DNA from: Microglena sp. YARC
Taxonomy: Eukaryota > Chlorophyta > Chlorophyceae > Chlamydomonadales > Chlamydomonadaceae
Reading direction: 5' to 3'
NCBI GenBank assembly: GCA_022414725.1
Contig: CM039462.1
Location: 6,690,021-6,754,020 of the forward strand
DNA: 64,000 bases
Made by a program: the position numbers and the translations under genes. Below are positions 1 through 9,684 of this stretch, in pieces (within the stretch, counting starts at the first letter, position 1; every line of letters begins with the position of its first letter). The notes below the pieces were generated by a model. The model saw only the letters and a program-made list of their open reading frames with translations, was not told the DNA's origin and ran no database searches.

Positions 1-733
1 TGCTGTTTACAGAGTTAGCCCTTGCCCTGAACTCAATTCCAGCCACCTCTGGATCCATCAGCAGCTTGCAGACATTTGCGTGACCTTCCTTGGCAGCCGC
101 AAACAAGGCCCAGCTGTAGAAAGAGTTCGCTTGGGCCATGTACTCAAGTCCAGCCACCTCTGGATCCATCAGCAGCTTGCAGACATCTGCGTGACCTACC
201 CTGGCAGCCTCCCCCAATGCACAGCTGTTGACAGAGTTCGCCTGGGCCCTGTACTGAAGTCCAGCCACCTCTGGATCCATCAGCAGCTTGCAGACATTTG
301 CGTGACCTTCCTTGGCAGCCGCAAACAAGGCCCAGCTGTAGCAAGAGTTCGCTTGGGCCCTGTACTCAAGTCCAGCCACCTCTGGATCCATCAGCAGCTT
401 GCAGACATCGACGTGACCGGCCTTGGCAGCCACATAGAGAAGCTTGTTTTCATTTTGGTTCGCCCTCAATTGTATGCCCCCCTCAACCTGTACAAGAGGA
501 TTGGACACCAAGCATACTGATAGAAGGTCTGCGCGCCCCCCTTTCGCCATCATCTCTCCAACTCGCTGTGGTGGTTGGATCAGTCCGGCAAGGGGCAATC
601 CTGAAAATCTTTTGTGCAGAGTTTTGCACACTAATACAATCTTTGGGTTGGAAGAGAATATGACAATACGATCAAGAATGTCATGGGGAACCGACGTTAG
701 GAATGGAAACGATGATTGCGTGTGCGAATGCAT
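1..733 (-). CDS. F-box/ankyrin-repeat protein, gene A (3' end outside window)
   Basis: Reads on the minus strand from ATG at 731-733 off the left edge without a stop. The N-terminus matches the other family members here: M(H/Q)SHT, then an F-box-like segment (PHDILDRI ... NPKIVLVCKTLH), a linker (QPPQRVGEMMAKGGRADLL), then 37-residue ankyrin-like repeats with the core GHADVCKLLMDPEVAG. About five repeats are visible. F-box/ankyrin proteins of large DNA viruses are generally thought to recruit substrates to SCF-type ubiquitin ligases; that role is inferred for this gene. The promoter seen upstream of its paralogues is absent, because a MITE end begins about 24 bp before the ATG. Confidence 0.85.
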   Translation of the reverse strand, partial: MHSHTQSSFPFLTSVPHDILDRIVIFSSNPKIVLVCKTLHKRFSGLPLAGLIQPPQRVGEMMAKGGRADLLSVCLVSNPLVQVEGGIQLRANQNENKLLYVAAKAGHVDVCKLLMDPEVAGLEYRAQANSCYSWALFAAAKEGHANVCKLLMDPEVAGLQYRAQANSVNSCALGEAARVGHADVCKLLMDPEVAGLEYMAQANSFYSWALFAAAKEGHANVCKLLMDPEVAGIEFRARANSVNS

Positions 734-756
734 TTCGATGAACATGTGTGTCAATC

Positions 757-876
757 TACAGTCGACGGAATACTAAAATGAAACTGCCTCGTGTACTGAA
801 CACCGTACGGTGTAACCTAATGGGTCACCGCATTATACCGTTTTTTGATGTTTCATTTTACTGTTCCGCGACTTTA
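757..876. mobile_element. MITE family 2, complete copy (about 120 bp)
   Basis: Inverted ends: TACAGTCGACGGAATACTA at the left and, read on the other strand, TAAAGTCGCGGAACAGTAA at the right; both continue into AATGAAAC. TA-CAG ends are typical of Tc1/mariner-type elements. No coding capacity. The same end sequence recurs near 3590, 12355-12435, 15124-15160, 33135, 52850, 53041 and 53294-53636. This copy lies where the gene A promoter should be. Confidence 0.7.
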
Positions 877-910
877 GAGTGGTCTGGTATGTCGTCTTGT
901 GGACGATTGA

Positions 911-994
911 TATCACATGGCTACCACTCTCGTGACGGCGGATCCTGTCGAGTCACATGGCTACCACTCTCGTCACTGCGGATCCTGTCGAGTC
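911..994. repeat. Short tandem duplication (about 40-bp unit, two copies)
   Basis: The segment TCACATGGCTACCACTCTCG and the following GCGGATCCTGTCGAG occur twice in tandem, with four divergent bases between the two halves. It lies between the MITE and the membrane-protein gene. Confidence 0.75.
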
Positions 995-1103
995 AGTCAC
1001 ATGGAGACTTCATGATCAGCTCGTGCGTTTCCTTTGCCGCGTGGTCTTCATGCAGGATGCGTTTGATTTCTTCGTGTATTTTGGCGTACTTGATTTTGGA
1101 CAT
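993..1103 (-). CDS. Possible 36-residue ORF, lysine/glutamate-rich helix
   Basis: ATG at 1101-1103, TGA at 993-995. The peptide is charged and helical in appearance (KIHEEIKRILHEDHAAKE) and could be the start of a longer gene cut off by the tandem duplication. No family is recognised. It is antisense to a 5' extension of the next gene's frame; only one of the two is likely to be used. Confidence 0.25.
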   Translation of the reverse strand: MSKIKYAKIHEEIKRILHEDHAAKETHELIMKSPCD

Positions 1104-1163
1104 GTCCGGGTACGACGACCGAGGAGTACATTATTTAATTTTATTCTCAAAAGTATTAAGAAT

Positions 1164-1715
1164 ATGTTCAACGAAACATTTGACCCAAGCACAGCACTGT
1201 CAAGTATTTTCTTATGGGTTTTGTTCGGACACCTGTCCAAACTATTAAACTGTGATTTGCAACGCATTATGGTTTCGCATCCATTTGTTGTGCATTTGAT
1301 TGGAATCGCTACATTTTTCTTTCTTTTTACAATTTTGGACCCACGCAACAAAAAACACATATCGATTGTATGGTTCAAGACTATATTTGTATACACAATA
1401 TTCATTATAATGACCAAGTCAAAGTGGTACTTTATTGCACCAGTATTAGGACTTTTGTTGATAGACCAAACAATAAAAAATCACGTAGCCATCCAAACAG
1501 AACGCGGTGACGATACAGATAAATTGCACAAAATACAAAAAAATATCAGCAATATATTAGTCATAATTATTCTATCATTGATTTTCATCGGAGCCGCGCA
1601 TTATATGTATCTGCAACGCATAGAATACAAAAACGATTTTTCGATGACCAAATTTTTCTTTGGAGTAACAACTTGCAAAACTAAAACACCGACGTACAAA
1701 ACAAAATTGTCATAA
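1164..1715 (+). CDS. Multi-pass membrane protein of giant-virus type
   Basis: About 183 residues from the internal ATG at 1164 (MFNETFDPST). The frame is open further upstream to 957, but that part is GC-richer, repeat-derived and lies in the tandem duplication, so the internal start directly after an AT-rich stretch (about 1130-1163) is preferred. Hydrophobic segments cover roughly residues 15-30, 45-65, 75-92, 93-112 and 135-155. The KWYFIAPVLGLLLIDQ stretch resembles small four-to-five-span membrane proteins common in giant-virus genomes. Function is unknown; a virion or host-membrane location is inferred. No frameshift is visible, unlike its neighbours. Confidence 0.65.
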   Translation: MFNETFDPSTALSSIFLWVLFGHLSKLLNCDLQRIMVSHPFVVHLIGIATFFFLFTILDPRNKKHISIVWFKTIFVYTIFIIMTKSKWYFIAPVLGLLLIDQTIKNHVAIQTERGDDTDKLHKIQKNISNILVIIILSLIFIGAAHYMYLQRIEYKNDFSMTKFFFGVTTCKTKTPTYKTKLS

Positions 1716-1735
1716 AACGCAGAAAACCAATTCAT

Positions 1736-1924
1736 TCAATATTTGTAACCGATACTGTCTTCTGCCCCAGGAAAACCTGTTATCTTTAAAACTACTGGTG
1801 GGTGGGTACACCACAGTTTGTTGATGGCAGTTTTTTCAGATGGTAGGAAAGAGTTCGTTGTGAAGAAACGATCTGTGAAGAAGACGGACTTCGTTGCATT
1901 TATTGAATCATTGAGTTTGTGCAA
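1736..1924 (-). CDS. Small hypothetical protein, or C-terminal fragment of a lost gene
   Basis: 62 codons on the minus strand, ending in a natural-looking tail (FPGAEDSIGYKY). Composition is protein-like (NKLWCTHPPVVLKITG), but no family is recognised. It converges with the membrane-protein gene (20-bp gap) and diverges from the CAP gene. It may be the remaining 3' end of a longer gene cut off by the CAP gene and its promoter. Confidence 0.35.
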   Translation of the reverse strand: MHKLNDSINATKSVFFTDRFFTTNSFLPSEKTAINKLWCTHPPVVLKITGFPGAEDSIGYKY

Positions 1925-1976
1925 TAAAACAAAAACAACACTTATTTTTTTGGCATTTTGGGCATGTTGCGTTTAA

Positions 1977-1995
1977 AATCTCACATATATAATAT
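1977..1995 (+). promoter_or_regulatory. AT-rich promoter-like element before the CAP gene
   Basis: The sequence ATCTCACATATATAATATAT immediately precedes the ATG at 1996. It is TATA-like and close to the start codon, as expected for a compact viral 5' leader. No transcription data are available. Confidence 0.4.
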
Positions 1996-3233
1996 ATGCA
2001 TGTCATGAAAATACCATATTTGTTTACAATAATACTTGGACTAGTTGGCTCATGCACAAGCATAATATTACCATTAAATGAACAAAGCATTCTCGACCAA
2101 GGAAACGATTATAGAAGAATTCACTGCTCTCCACCAGTTTCATTTAATCCAGCAATTTCAATATCCGCACAAACATGGTCCGATTACCTTGCGAAAGAAA
2201 ATAAGTTCGAACATAGCGATTCAGGTCGATATGGAGAGAACCTTGGTTTGTTTTCGTTTTCAGCTTTAAATACCATAAAATTTAACGCATTATTATACCA
2301 GGTCGGTAAGTTTGTGGTACGATGAAGTTGACTTCTACGATTTCAATACGCCCCGTTTTTCTCCATCTACTGGTCATTTTACACAATTAGTTTGGAAAGC
2401 TACCACAGAAATCGGTATCGGTATTTCGTATTCAGAATCTAACAACAATATTCTTGTGTGTATGCAATACTACGTTCGTGGAAATGAAAACAGTGTTGCA
2501 GAATTTCAAAAAAATGTACTGACAGGAAATTATAAATCTCCCATTCTTGAGAACTGCAACCTACCCATTTCACCACAACATTCACCATCACCATCTCCTC
2601 GACCACAACATTCACCATCACCATCTCCTCGACCACAACATTCACCATCACCATCTCCTCGACCACAACAATCACCATCACCATCTCCTTTACCCCCTAT
2701 CAAGACTCCAAAGAAGGTGAAGAAGGTCAAGAAATCGACCACGCACCACAACGAAATCGACCAATCACCACAACATTCACCACAAAAATCGCCATCACCA
2801 TATCCTAGACCACAACAATCACCATCTCCTAGACCACAACCGCGACCACCAATGTCTCAATCTCCATCACCCATACAAAACTAATGAGTATATAAAGGTG
2901 ACAACCCGTTACCCTTTTTCACAAATTCCATCTCCGGACGAAATTGCAGTAACTTACGTAAATGATACTCTTTGTCCAGCATATATCAACCTACTAAATC
3001 GCGAAAACATGATACAAAATACTTGTAAAGTACAATTGGTATCATCCACTGCTGTATACTATGGGTCTTGGGTGTACGGTATTAGTTATAATCGGTTCAG
3101 AGAGATGTTACAAAGTTCGTATTTTACAACTGAAGCAAAGTTACCATGCGGTAGCACGGTCGCTGTGTATAACGTATCAACAAATGATTCATTCAGATAT
3201 GCCGCCAATCGCGAAACGTGTTTAACTGTATAA
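1996..3233 (+). pseudogene. Secreted CAP/SCP (PR-1-like) protein with proline-rich stalk, two frameshifts
   Basis: The N-terminus has a signal peptide (KIPYLFTIILGLVGS). It is followed by a CAP domain: YRRIHCSPPVSFNP, WSDYLAKENKFEHS, YGENLG, then after a +1 frame change near 2290-2312 LWYDEVDFYDF and the signature GHFTQLVWKAT with ILVCMQYY. Next comes a low-complexity stalk of SPSPRPQ units (2573-2880; the first 30-nt unit is repeated three to four times). This frame stops at 2884. An overlapping frame is open through the junction and continues to 3233 with a compact Cys-containing C-terminal domain, so a second frameshift probably separates stalk from C-domain. CAP proteins are usually exported and can bind lipids or act at the cell surface. 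A surface-anchored or secreted role is inferred. The breaks may be decay or sequencing error. Confidence 0.75.
2573..2695 (+). repeat. 30-bp coding minisatellite in the CAP gene stalk
   Basis: Three near-perfect copies of CCACAACATTCACCATCACC followed by ATCTCCTCGA, then a degenerate fourth copy, encoding [10 protein letters not shown] units. Slippage in this array is a plausible source of the nearby frame change. Confidence 0.85.
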
Positions 3234-3563
3234 TTTGAATGATATCCCCTGAAACCAGATACAGGCAATGAATGATCTGCGGAAGACGACGACGTCTTTG
3301 CGAACTCCCACGTTTTCCGCCATCTTTGTCTGTCGTCGAATGATTCCCCCCCCCCGGTCCCCTGTAGATTTGAGGTAACTAAAGTTCACGTTTCATCGCA
3401 CATTTTTTCTTTGTCGAGTCATTTCAAATGCGTGAAATATAGGTGTGATGTTCACAGGATCTCCAAACACAGACTTGTAGCAAGCGCATGCCGAGAGTCA
3501 GAGATTCCAGGTGCTCCCGCACATATATGAAACTTTGTCTGGATATCTCTTTTACAAGGGGCA
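3234..3563. other. Intergenic stretch with repeat junctions
   Basis: No convincing gene. It holds a 21-bp sequence directly after the CAP stop codon (TAATTTGAATGATATCCCC...) that recurs, inverted, at about 14850-14872; a run of ten C at 3346-3355; and a 34-bp segment (3492-3525, starting GAGAGTCAGAGATTCCAGG) duplicated from inside the adjacent polymerase gene at 3669-3702. This suggests local duplication when a MITE inserted at the gene's 3' end. Confidence 0.5.
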
Positions 3564-4730
3564 CTATTTAGTATTTTCTGTTCCGCTGACTGTAGCAGCG
3601 TAAGAACGTGTGAGGAACATCTCAATGGCCACCAAACCCATGCCCTTGAGCCCACAGAAACGAATCCACTCGAGAGTCAGAGATTCCAGGTGCTCCCGCA
3701 CATACAGCAGCCCCTCCAATAAGACATCCGAGTACGCAGTCGGGGCTTCGTCCTGCCTCGCGAGCTGCATCTTAAATGTTATGTCGTCCACAAGAGGGTG
3801 CCGCTTGAAGTAGCCGACGTAACTCACACGGGACTTGCCTCCGCGCCGAATCCAAAGGTCGTACGCGAGCCCATGTATTAAATTTCCCAAGGTATGGTCC
3901 AAACCGGGAAAAGAATGCTCCTCGCGCCACCCGGGACGGTCGAGTCCTCAAACGAGACGCGCTCGGCACGGACGTCTTCCGAGAGATCAATGATGGCTCG
4001 GACAAGGAAGCGGAACCCTAGAAAAACGAGGTAGTAAGGGGACATGCTCGGGTTCACGCTCTCAAACGAAAAAATCGAACTTGTCGGGAACCGAGTCGTC
4101 GTCCAAAACAGGCTCCTTGTAACGAAAATAGCAAGAGCAGACTGGAGAATATCTCGCATGCTCCCGACCGGAGCCAAGCCTCGCAGTCGCCGTGATGTTC
4201 ACAGCCTCACCGATGCCGCCACACATGATGTTGGGGCGCAAGACAGTAAGTAACACACTGTCACCCGACCGCTGGTCAACAGGAAACAGACGCTTCAAAC
4301 GCTCCGTCTGGAACGAGACGCCTGACGCGTTACGAACTACGAAGTCTCCGCTCACCACATCAAACACCTCATTCCCGGTGTTCCGCACGGCCAAGGTGCA
4401 TTGGTAGTCGCCCGGGGCGAAGTTCTCCAACTCGTTGGGAGTCAGACACAAAGGCACAAGCGACACACGGAGAGCCAACATCTCGTTGTGCATCACGGAC
4501 GTGTCTCAAGTACGCGCACACCACCACCACCGCCCCCAGGAGGAACCACAGTGGTCGAACGCCGCGGTCTCCACACAAGCGATGATCGCACGACGCAACG
4601 AATTCACTATGCACAAGTCGACGCCAGAAACTGAGAAGGACCCTCCGATGTTACTAGGTATGAAGTGATCCGTACCGACTGAGGGTGAAGGGATCACAGG
4701 AGCCAGAACGTCTCCTACACGAATCGACAT
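3564..4730 (-). pseudogene. RNA polymerase Rpb3-Rpb11 fusion subunit, broken reading frame
   Basis: From ATG 4728-4730 (MSIRVGDVLAPV) the first segment holds the alpha/Rpb3 signature VNSLRRAIIACVETAAFD. After a gap with an in-frame TGA at 4506-4508 comes TSVMHNEMLALRVSLVPLC, the Rpb3 dimerisation motif, then an Rpb3 insert-like beta domain. A third frame (about 4060-3880) leads to a fourth containing the Rpb11 signature DHTLGNLIHG, VSYVGYFKRHPL and ITFKMQL. Rpb3 and Rpb11 form the platform for polymerase assembly; a single fused chain is known in giant viruses. The CACCACCACC tract at the first break may mark slippage. The 3' end runs into a MITE family 2 end (about 3568-3598), giving a foreign tail. 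At least three frame changes mean the gene is dead here or the sequence is imperfect. Confidence 0.8.
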
Positions 4731-4832
4731 TTCTAAGATACGACAGGAATAATACACAACAATATCTACATCATCGAAGAAAACATTTATACTCGGTTTC
4801 AAAAAACCAAATCGAAACAATCTCAAGGAAAC

Positions 4833-4955
4833 AATGGGTGTTCCTGTCTCCCGGCGGTTTTTTTTAAATTTTCCAAGCAGAAGTTAGAGCCGTACGAACG
4901 ACTCTCATTCGCCAGGCTTCCGAAACCAGTCCTCCGGGATTCAGGAACAAAAGTA
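4833..4955. mobile_element. MITE family 1 copy
   Basis: Left part AATGGGTGTTCCTGTCTCCC, right part CCTCCGGGATTCAGGAACAA, with the family core (AAGCAGAAGTTAGAGCCGTA) between. Non-coding, in the upstream region of the polymerase gene. Confidence 0.7.
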
Positions 4956-5093
4956 CTGGTGCAAATTGTGTAATATTGACAAATTCAACATATATTGTCT
5001 TCTGCAGATTGAGACAAACCATTCAAGGACTGTAAAGACACAGAAGTTAGTTACATCTTCAAAGTAGCCTAAACCCACCTTCGTCAACTGATA
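4956..5093 (-). other. Ankyrin-gene 3' spacer fragment
   Basis: Contains the segment found downstream of several ankyrin genes (CACAGAAGTTAGTTACATCT), cut at about 5070. No gene is seen. Confidence 0.5.
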
Positions 5094-5370
5094 CTAAAAT
5101 TTCCCAGCATTGATTGTATCCTTGTATCTACTACAAAATTCAGTGACAAGTGGAACTAAGTCCCCTTTACACTGTCCACGGAGTTTGCTCCTTTTTCTTG
5201 TAAAACCAATGAGTTTTATGAAACGATACACTGTTTTAGTTGATAATCGTAAATTGTGAGTACTTTTGAAAAATGCAACAACACCTCTTGCGGTTGTGCA
5301 TTGATTTGACAAGAAGTTGAAGTTTTTAACACACCCAAGTCAGCGACCATTCTTAACGCCAATTTTCTAA
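5094..5370 (-). pseudogene. Transposase N-terminal (helix-turn-helix) fragment
   Basis: Minus strand. RLSTKTVYRFIKLIGFTRKR resembles the second helix-turn-helix of IS630/Tc1-mariner transposases. Upstream, in the same sense, is the segment RKLALRMVADLGVLKTS, whose DNA also occurs at 15058-15110, 33020-33090 and 53096-53150. The catalytic domain is missing. Remnant only. Confidence 0.5.
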
Positions 5371-5421
5371 CGCCCACAAGCACCTGCTGTCGATAGAGTT
5401 CGCCCTGCCCATGAACTCAAG

Positions 5422-7252
5422 TCAGCTGCTGTCAAGATTCACAAGGGCCCTGTACTCTGGGCAAGCCGCCTCTGGATCCATGAGCAGCTTGCAGACATCT
5501 GCGTGACCAGCCTTCGCAGCCTCAAACAAGGCCCAGCTGTCGCTAGAGTTCGCCCGGGCCCTGAACTCAAGTCCAGCCACCTCTGGATCTATCAGCAGCT
5601 TGCAGACATCTGCGTGACCTTCCTTGGCAGCCACACTCAAGGCCCTGCTGTCGAAAGTGTTCGCCCTGGCCCTGAACTCAATTCCAGCCACCGCTGGATC
5701 CATCAGCAGCTTGCAGACATCTGCGTGACCTGCATTGGCCGCCGCCCACAATGCCCAGCTGTCGTTAGAGTTCGCCCGGGCCCTGAACTCAAGTCCAGCA
5801 ACCTCTGGATCCATCAGCAGCTTGCAGACATCGGCGTGACCTGCCTGTGCAGCCACCCTCAATGCCCAGCTGTCTCTAGAGTTCGCCCTGGCCCTGAACT
5901 CAAGTCCAGCCACCACTGGATCCATGAGCAGCTTGCAGACATCTGCATGACCTTCCTTTGCAGCCTCCCACAAGGCCCTGCTGGCGTTAGAGTTCGCCAA
6001 GGCCCTGAACTCAAGTCCAGCACCACTGGATCCATGAGCATCTTGCAGACATCTGCGTGACCTTCCTTTGCAGCCTCACACAAGGCCCAGCTGGCCTTTT
6101 GGTTCGCCCTGGCCCTTTTCTCAAGTCCAGCCACCTCTGGATCCATGAGCAGCTTGCAAACATATGCATGACCTTTCGTTGCAGCCTCACACAAGGCCAT
6201 GCTGTCTCTAGAGTTAGCCCTGGCCCTGAACTCAATTCCAGCCACCGCTGGATCCATGAGCAGCTTGCAGACATCTGCGTGACCTGCATAGGCAGCCTCA
6301 CACAATGCCCAGCTGGCGTTAGAGTTCGCCCTGGCCCTGAACTCAATTCCAGCCACCTCTGGATCCATGAGCAGCTTGCAGACATCTGCGTGACCTTCCC
6401 TTGCAGCCGCCCACAAGACCCAGCTGCCGCTAGTGCTCGCCCGGGCCCTATACTCAAGTCCAGCCACCGCTGGATCCATGAGCAGCTTGCAAACATCTGC
6501 GTGACCTTTCGTTGCAGCCGCCAACAAGGCCCTGCTGTCGCTAGAGTTCGCCCTGGCCCTGAACTCAAGTCCAGCCACCTCTGGATCCATGAGCAGCTTG
6601 CAGACATCTGCGTGACCTGCCTTGGCAGCCTCACACAATGCCCAGCTGGCGTTATAGTTCGCCCTGGCCTGAACTCAATTCCAGCCACCTCTGGATCCAT
6701 CAGCAGCTTGCATACATCTGCGTGACCTTCCTTGGCAGCCGCCCACAAGACCCAGCTTTCGCTAGTGTTCGCCCGGGCCCTATACTCAAGTCCAGCCACC
6801 TCTGGATCCATCAGCAGCTTGCAGACATCTGCATGACCTTCCTTTGCAGCCTTCCACAATGCCCAGCTGTCTCTAGAGTTCGCCATGGCCCTGAACTCAA
6901 GTCCAGCCACATCTGGATCCATCAGCAGCTTGCAGACATCTGCGTGACCTTCCTTGGCAGCCACATAGAGAAGCTTGTTTTCATTTTGGTTCGCCCTCAA
7001 TTGTAGGGCCCCCTTAACCTGTACAAGAGGATTGGACACCAAGCATACTGATAGAAGGTCGGCGCGCCCCCCTTTCGCCAACATCTCTCCAACTCTCTGT
7101 GGTGGTTGGATCTGTCCGGTAAGGGGCCATCCAGAAAATCTGTTGTTCAGAGTTTTACACACTAATACAATCTTTGGGTTGGAAGATAATATGGCAATAC
7201 GATCAAGAATGTCATGGGGAAACGTTAGGAATGATCGCGTGTGCGAATGCAT
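5422..7252 (-). pseudogene. F-box/ankyrin-repeat protein, gene B, two frameshifts
   Basis: ATG at 7250-7252 (MHSHTRSFL), F-box-like PHDILDRIAILSSNPKIV, linker, then about 14 ankyrin-like 37-mers, ending EYRALVNLDSS-TGA at 5422. The frame is open upstream to 7468, but the conserved start of the family and the promoter position favour 7252. Two single-base losses in otherwise repetitive text break it: near 6669 (GGCCTGAAC for GGCCCTGAAC) and near 6023 (CCAGCACCACT for CCAGCCACCACT). Each lies in a C-run, so sequencing error is as likely as real mutation. Confidence 0.8.
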
Positions 7253-7295
7253 GTTCGATGAACATGTTTGTACAATGCGTGCAAGCGCACAGGAT

Positions 7296-7316
7296 GGTAT
7301 AAATAAATACTGAGTT
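7296..7316 (-). promoter_or_regulatory. Conserved promoter of ankyrin gene B
   Basis: On the coding strand it reads CTCAGTATTTATTTATACC about 45-60 bp before the ATG, preceded by GGGTTTATAGGGTTTATCC. The same block stands before genes C, E, F, G, H, I, J, L and M. The TATTTATTTATA core is the likely TATA-type element. Confidence 0.6.
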
Positions 7317-7378
7317 GGGATAAACCCTATAAACCCTGGGTTGCACTTGTCTGGCATGCAAGCGGTATATGCAAGCGG

Positions 7379-7434
7379 TACAGAATGGGTGTTCCTTCCA
7401 CCCGGCGATTTTTTTGAATTTTCCAAGCAGAAGT
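7379..7434. mobile_element. MITE family 1, left part only
   Basis: Begins TACAGAATGGGTGTTCC and stops at AAGCAGAAGTTAG, just before the flank of the composite transposon. The rest of the MITE is missing, consistent with a deletion joining the MITE to ankyrin 3' spacer sequence (AAACGTGTCTTTCC). Confidence 0.65.
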
Positions 7435-7457
7435 TAGCAATAAACGTGTCTTTCCTA

Positions 7458-7495
7458 CACTCGGACAAGGGAATTATGTTACATAATATGCCGAG
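7458..7495. repeat. Right terminal inverted repeat with internal hairpin
   Basis: After the terminal CACTCGG the sequence can fold: ACTCGG pairs with CCGAGT and, inside it, ATTATG-TTA-CATAAT pairs with itself. The Fanzor stop codon lies about 70 bp inward, so this end also corresponds to the place where TnpB-type elements encode their guide RNA. Confidence 0.7.
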
Positions 7496-7527
7496 TCCCC
7501 CAAAATCCTCTTGTATGTGTTTATCTT

Positions 7528-9573
7528 CTACACTTCGCTCGACACTGCGTTCTGTAAAGAACCTGTCAGCTTGTAATCAATTGTGCGTCCTACCACAACT
7601 TCCAGTTTGCAATATTCTTTGGCCCTCGCAAGAATTCCGGGGCGGGTTGGGTACATTGTAAAGCAATTGTGGATGTTAATGGCTGCATTTAGGTCACGGT
7701 TTACAAACAACTTGCTGTTCTCCATGGTGGAACTGCACCATAGCAAGCCTCGAACCGTGCGCCCTTTTTTTTCGGATTGCACACTTCTGGAGGACGGTGG
7801 TGCTGTCCTGTGCCAGATCTTTGTGGTACGGAATTCGTCAATGACGGCAACTCGCCCCTTGAAACGGTCTCTAAACGCATTGAACGCGCTCGTAGGACAG
7901 AAAGTTCACCCTTGCCACCAGGGGCCAAACTTAGAAGAACCGTATGCGATGACAATTGTTTCCTCTCACCGACATCCGCCTGGACCTCGTTGAAGAAGCG
8001 TGCTAAGACACGTTTCTTGCCACCGTAGAGTACCGCAGGCGCTGCGCGCCCCCACCGCGACTTGGACATCTCCCCCCATCGAGAATCCCAATGGTTGACC
8101 ATTACAGTCACGTAAGCGTCAAACGACTCTAGAGATGTGCGCTTGGGACTGTTGTCCTTCAGGTCGTCAAGGCAGTCCTGGATGTTAGACAACCACTTCT
8201 TGGTCGGACCTCTAGATTTGAAGACCCCGCTCTCAACGTAGTACCGCTCCCGCGTGAGTCTCTTTCTCCCGAACTCGCAGTGCCTCTTCCTCTTCCTAAC
8301 CCCCATTATCTTTTTCTTCGACCTTATTTTTCTTCCAAGTCAAAAAGGCAATGTGCAGCGGCCAGGGTCGTTTGCAACGACCACCACATTGGGGTCGGAC
8401 TCGGAAAACTCGCGGAGAGTCTTGTCTGCTTCTTAATCGCCGTTCCGTCGTCCTTGATTGAAATCTTTTTCTTCTCGGCCCTAAGAAAGTGGGTACAAGC
8501 CATTACGCCGTCAGTGTCTATGGTGCATGTAAACACACCTTTCCCAGTAGAACGGATGTTTTCCACATCGAAACCGACTCCCAGTGCTCCTTGTTCGTCA
8601 GCGTCTTTTCGAGACTCTCGACGAGACCCACGTCCTTGAGGACGCCCAGTAGGCCGTCGGTGTCTATCGTGATGAAGGAGTGCTTGACTGTTGGGATGGG
8701 AGCGATGTTGACCAGCTTGGCGTAGCCTCCGTCCTCTGTGGCCTCGAGGTATCGATTGATAAAGACGTTGTACCGGATCATCTTGGCGCTGTTGGAAACG
8801 CTCTTAAGCCACTGTCGGTTGATCTCGTCCTGTCCGATGATCGAGTGCTGAATCTTCAGCAACATCTTTGTTCGCTCCGGTAGGAGAGAATGTATCGCTA
8901 TGAGGTCTTCCTTTACTCCCCAAGAGTGGATATCGTAGAGGAGGTATCGGTGGAATACCGGTCTCGTCAATGCCGTGCTCATCTTTGAACTCCTTGGCCA
9001 AGATCCTGTTTTCCTTCGAGTAAACGAACTTCTTGATCCATGTGGAGAGATGGACTCTGTAGTGGTTATTGAAATTGGTCAGGTACTTCTTCGACGCGTG
9101 GCTGTACAGGTTTCGATCGCCATCGTAGCGAGCGATGGCACCCACGTATTGTTTCTTCTTTTTCACAATTACCTCGCGCCCCTCAATCTTCTCCCTAAAC
9201 CAATAGTTGTTGTGAAAGAACCTTTCGACTGTGGCGTCCCTCGTCTCCATGTGCGCCTGTCTCGACCCTACCATAAGCTGCCGAATGAAGTTCTGGTCGA
9301 CGCTAGGGACACTTACAGTGTGAAGTTGCGCATCTGGTACCCCTTCGAAGACTTCTTTTAATATCCGTTCACCGCAACACCGGCAAGATAAGTCCTCTTG
9401 GATACGCTGTCGACCCGCTCCTTAATCACCTTGGTGATAACGTCCTTGTTGTCCTTATCCGCTATGATTCGACTCAGTGTACACTTTACCACGTTCTCCT
9501 CGCCGTTTTTCCTGTCCTTAATTTTGGCCGCCCGGTCCGGTCGCGTACGCTTGTCCGGAGGCTCTTTATTGGA
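7528..9573 (-). pseudogene. Fanzor (TnpB-like RNA-guided nuclease), multiply frameshifted
   Basis: Minus strand. The open frame begins after a TAG at 9574-9576 with PPDKRTRPDRAAKIKD and the stop lies at 7528. Segments in order: N-terminal region with IIADKDNKDVITKVIKERVD; an RFFHNNYWFREKI segment; an all-helical middle; a RuvC-I region in alternate frames (VVVANDPGR); YYVESG and FNEVQADVGERK; VIAYGSSKFGPWWQG; IDEFRTTKI; and the RuvC-III motif NRDLNAAINI. At least five frame changes occur, so no full-length product is expected from this copy. The usual Cys pairs of the zinc finger between IDEFRTTKI and NRDLNAA are mostly absent (KIWH, LWCSS). Fanzors cut DNA guided by an RNA from the element's 3' end. 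The base composition is GC-richer than the adjacent transposase. Confidence 0.8.
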
Positions 9574-9684
9574 CTATCGTCTCCATTTAGTAGACAATGT
9601 ATCTATTTCCTTGTATCAAGGTCCAGAAATGTATTCAATGACTTTCGAAAAAAAAAGCCTCTACGTGTTTCTCTTTAACAGAAC

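Noticed and set aside
957..1163. Longer N-terminus for the membrane protein from ATG 957
   Set aside because: The extension covers the tandem duplication, has different composition and no membrane-protein character; the ATG at 1164 fits better.
2278..2284. AAATTTA as a programmed -1 slippery site in the CAP gene
   Set aside because: The heptamer is not in the required phase relative to the reading frame and the needed change is +1; an indel is simpler.
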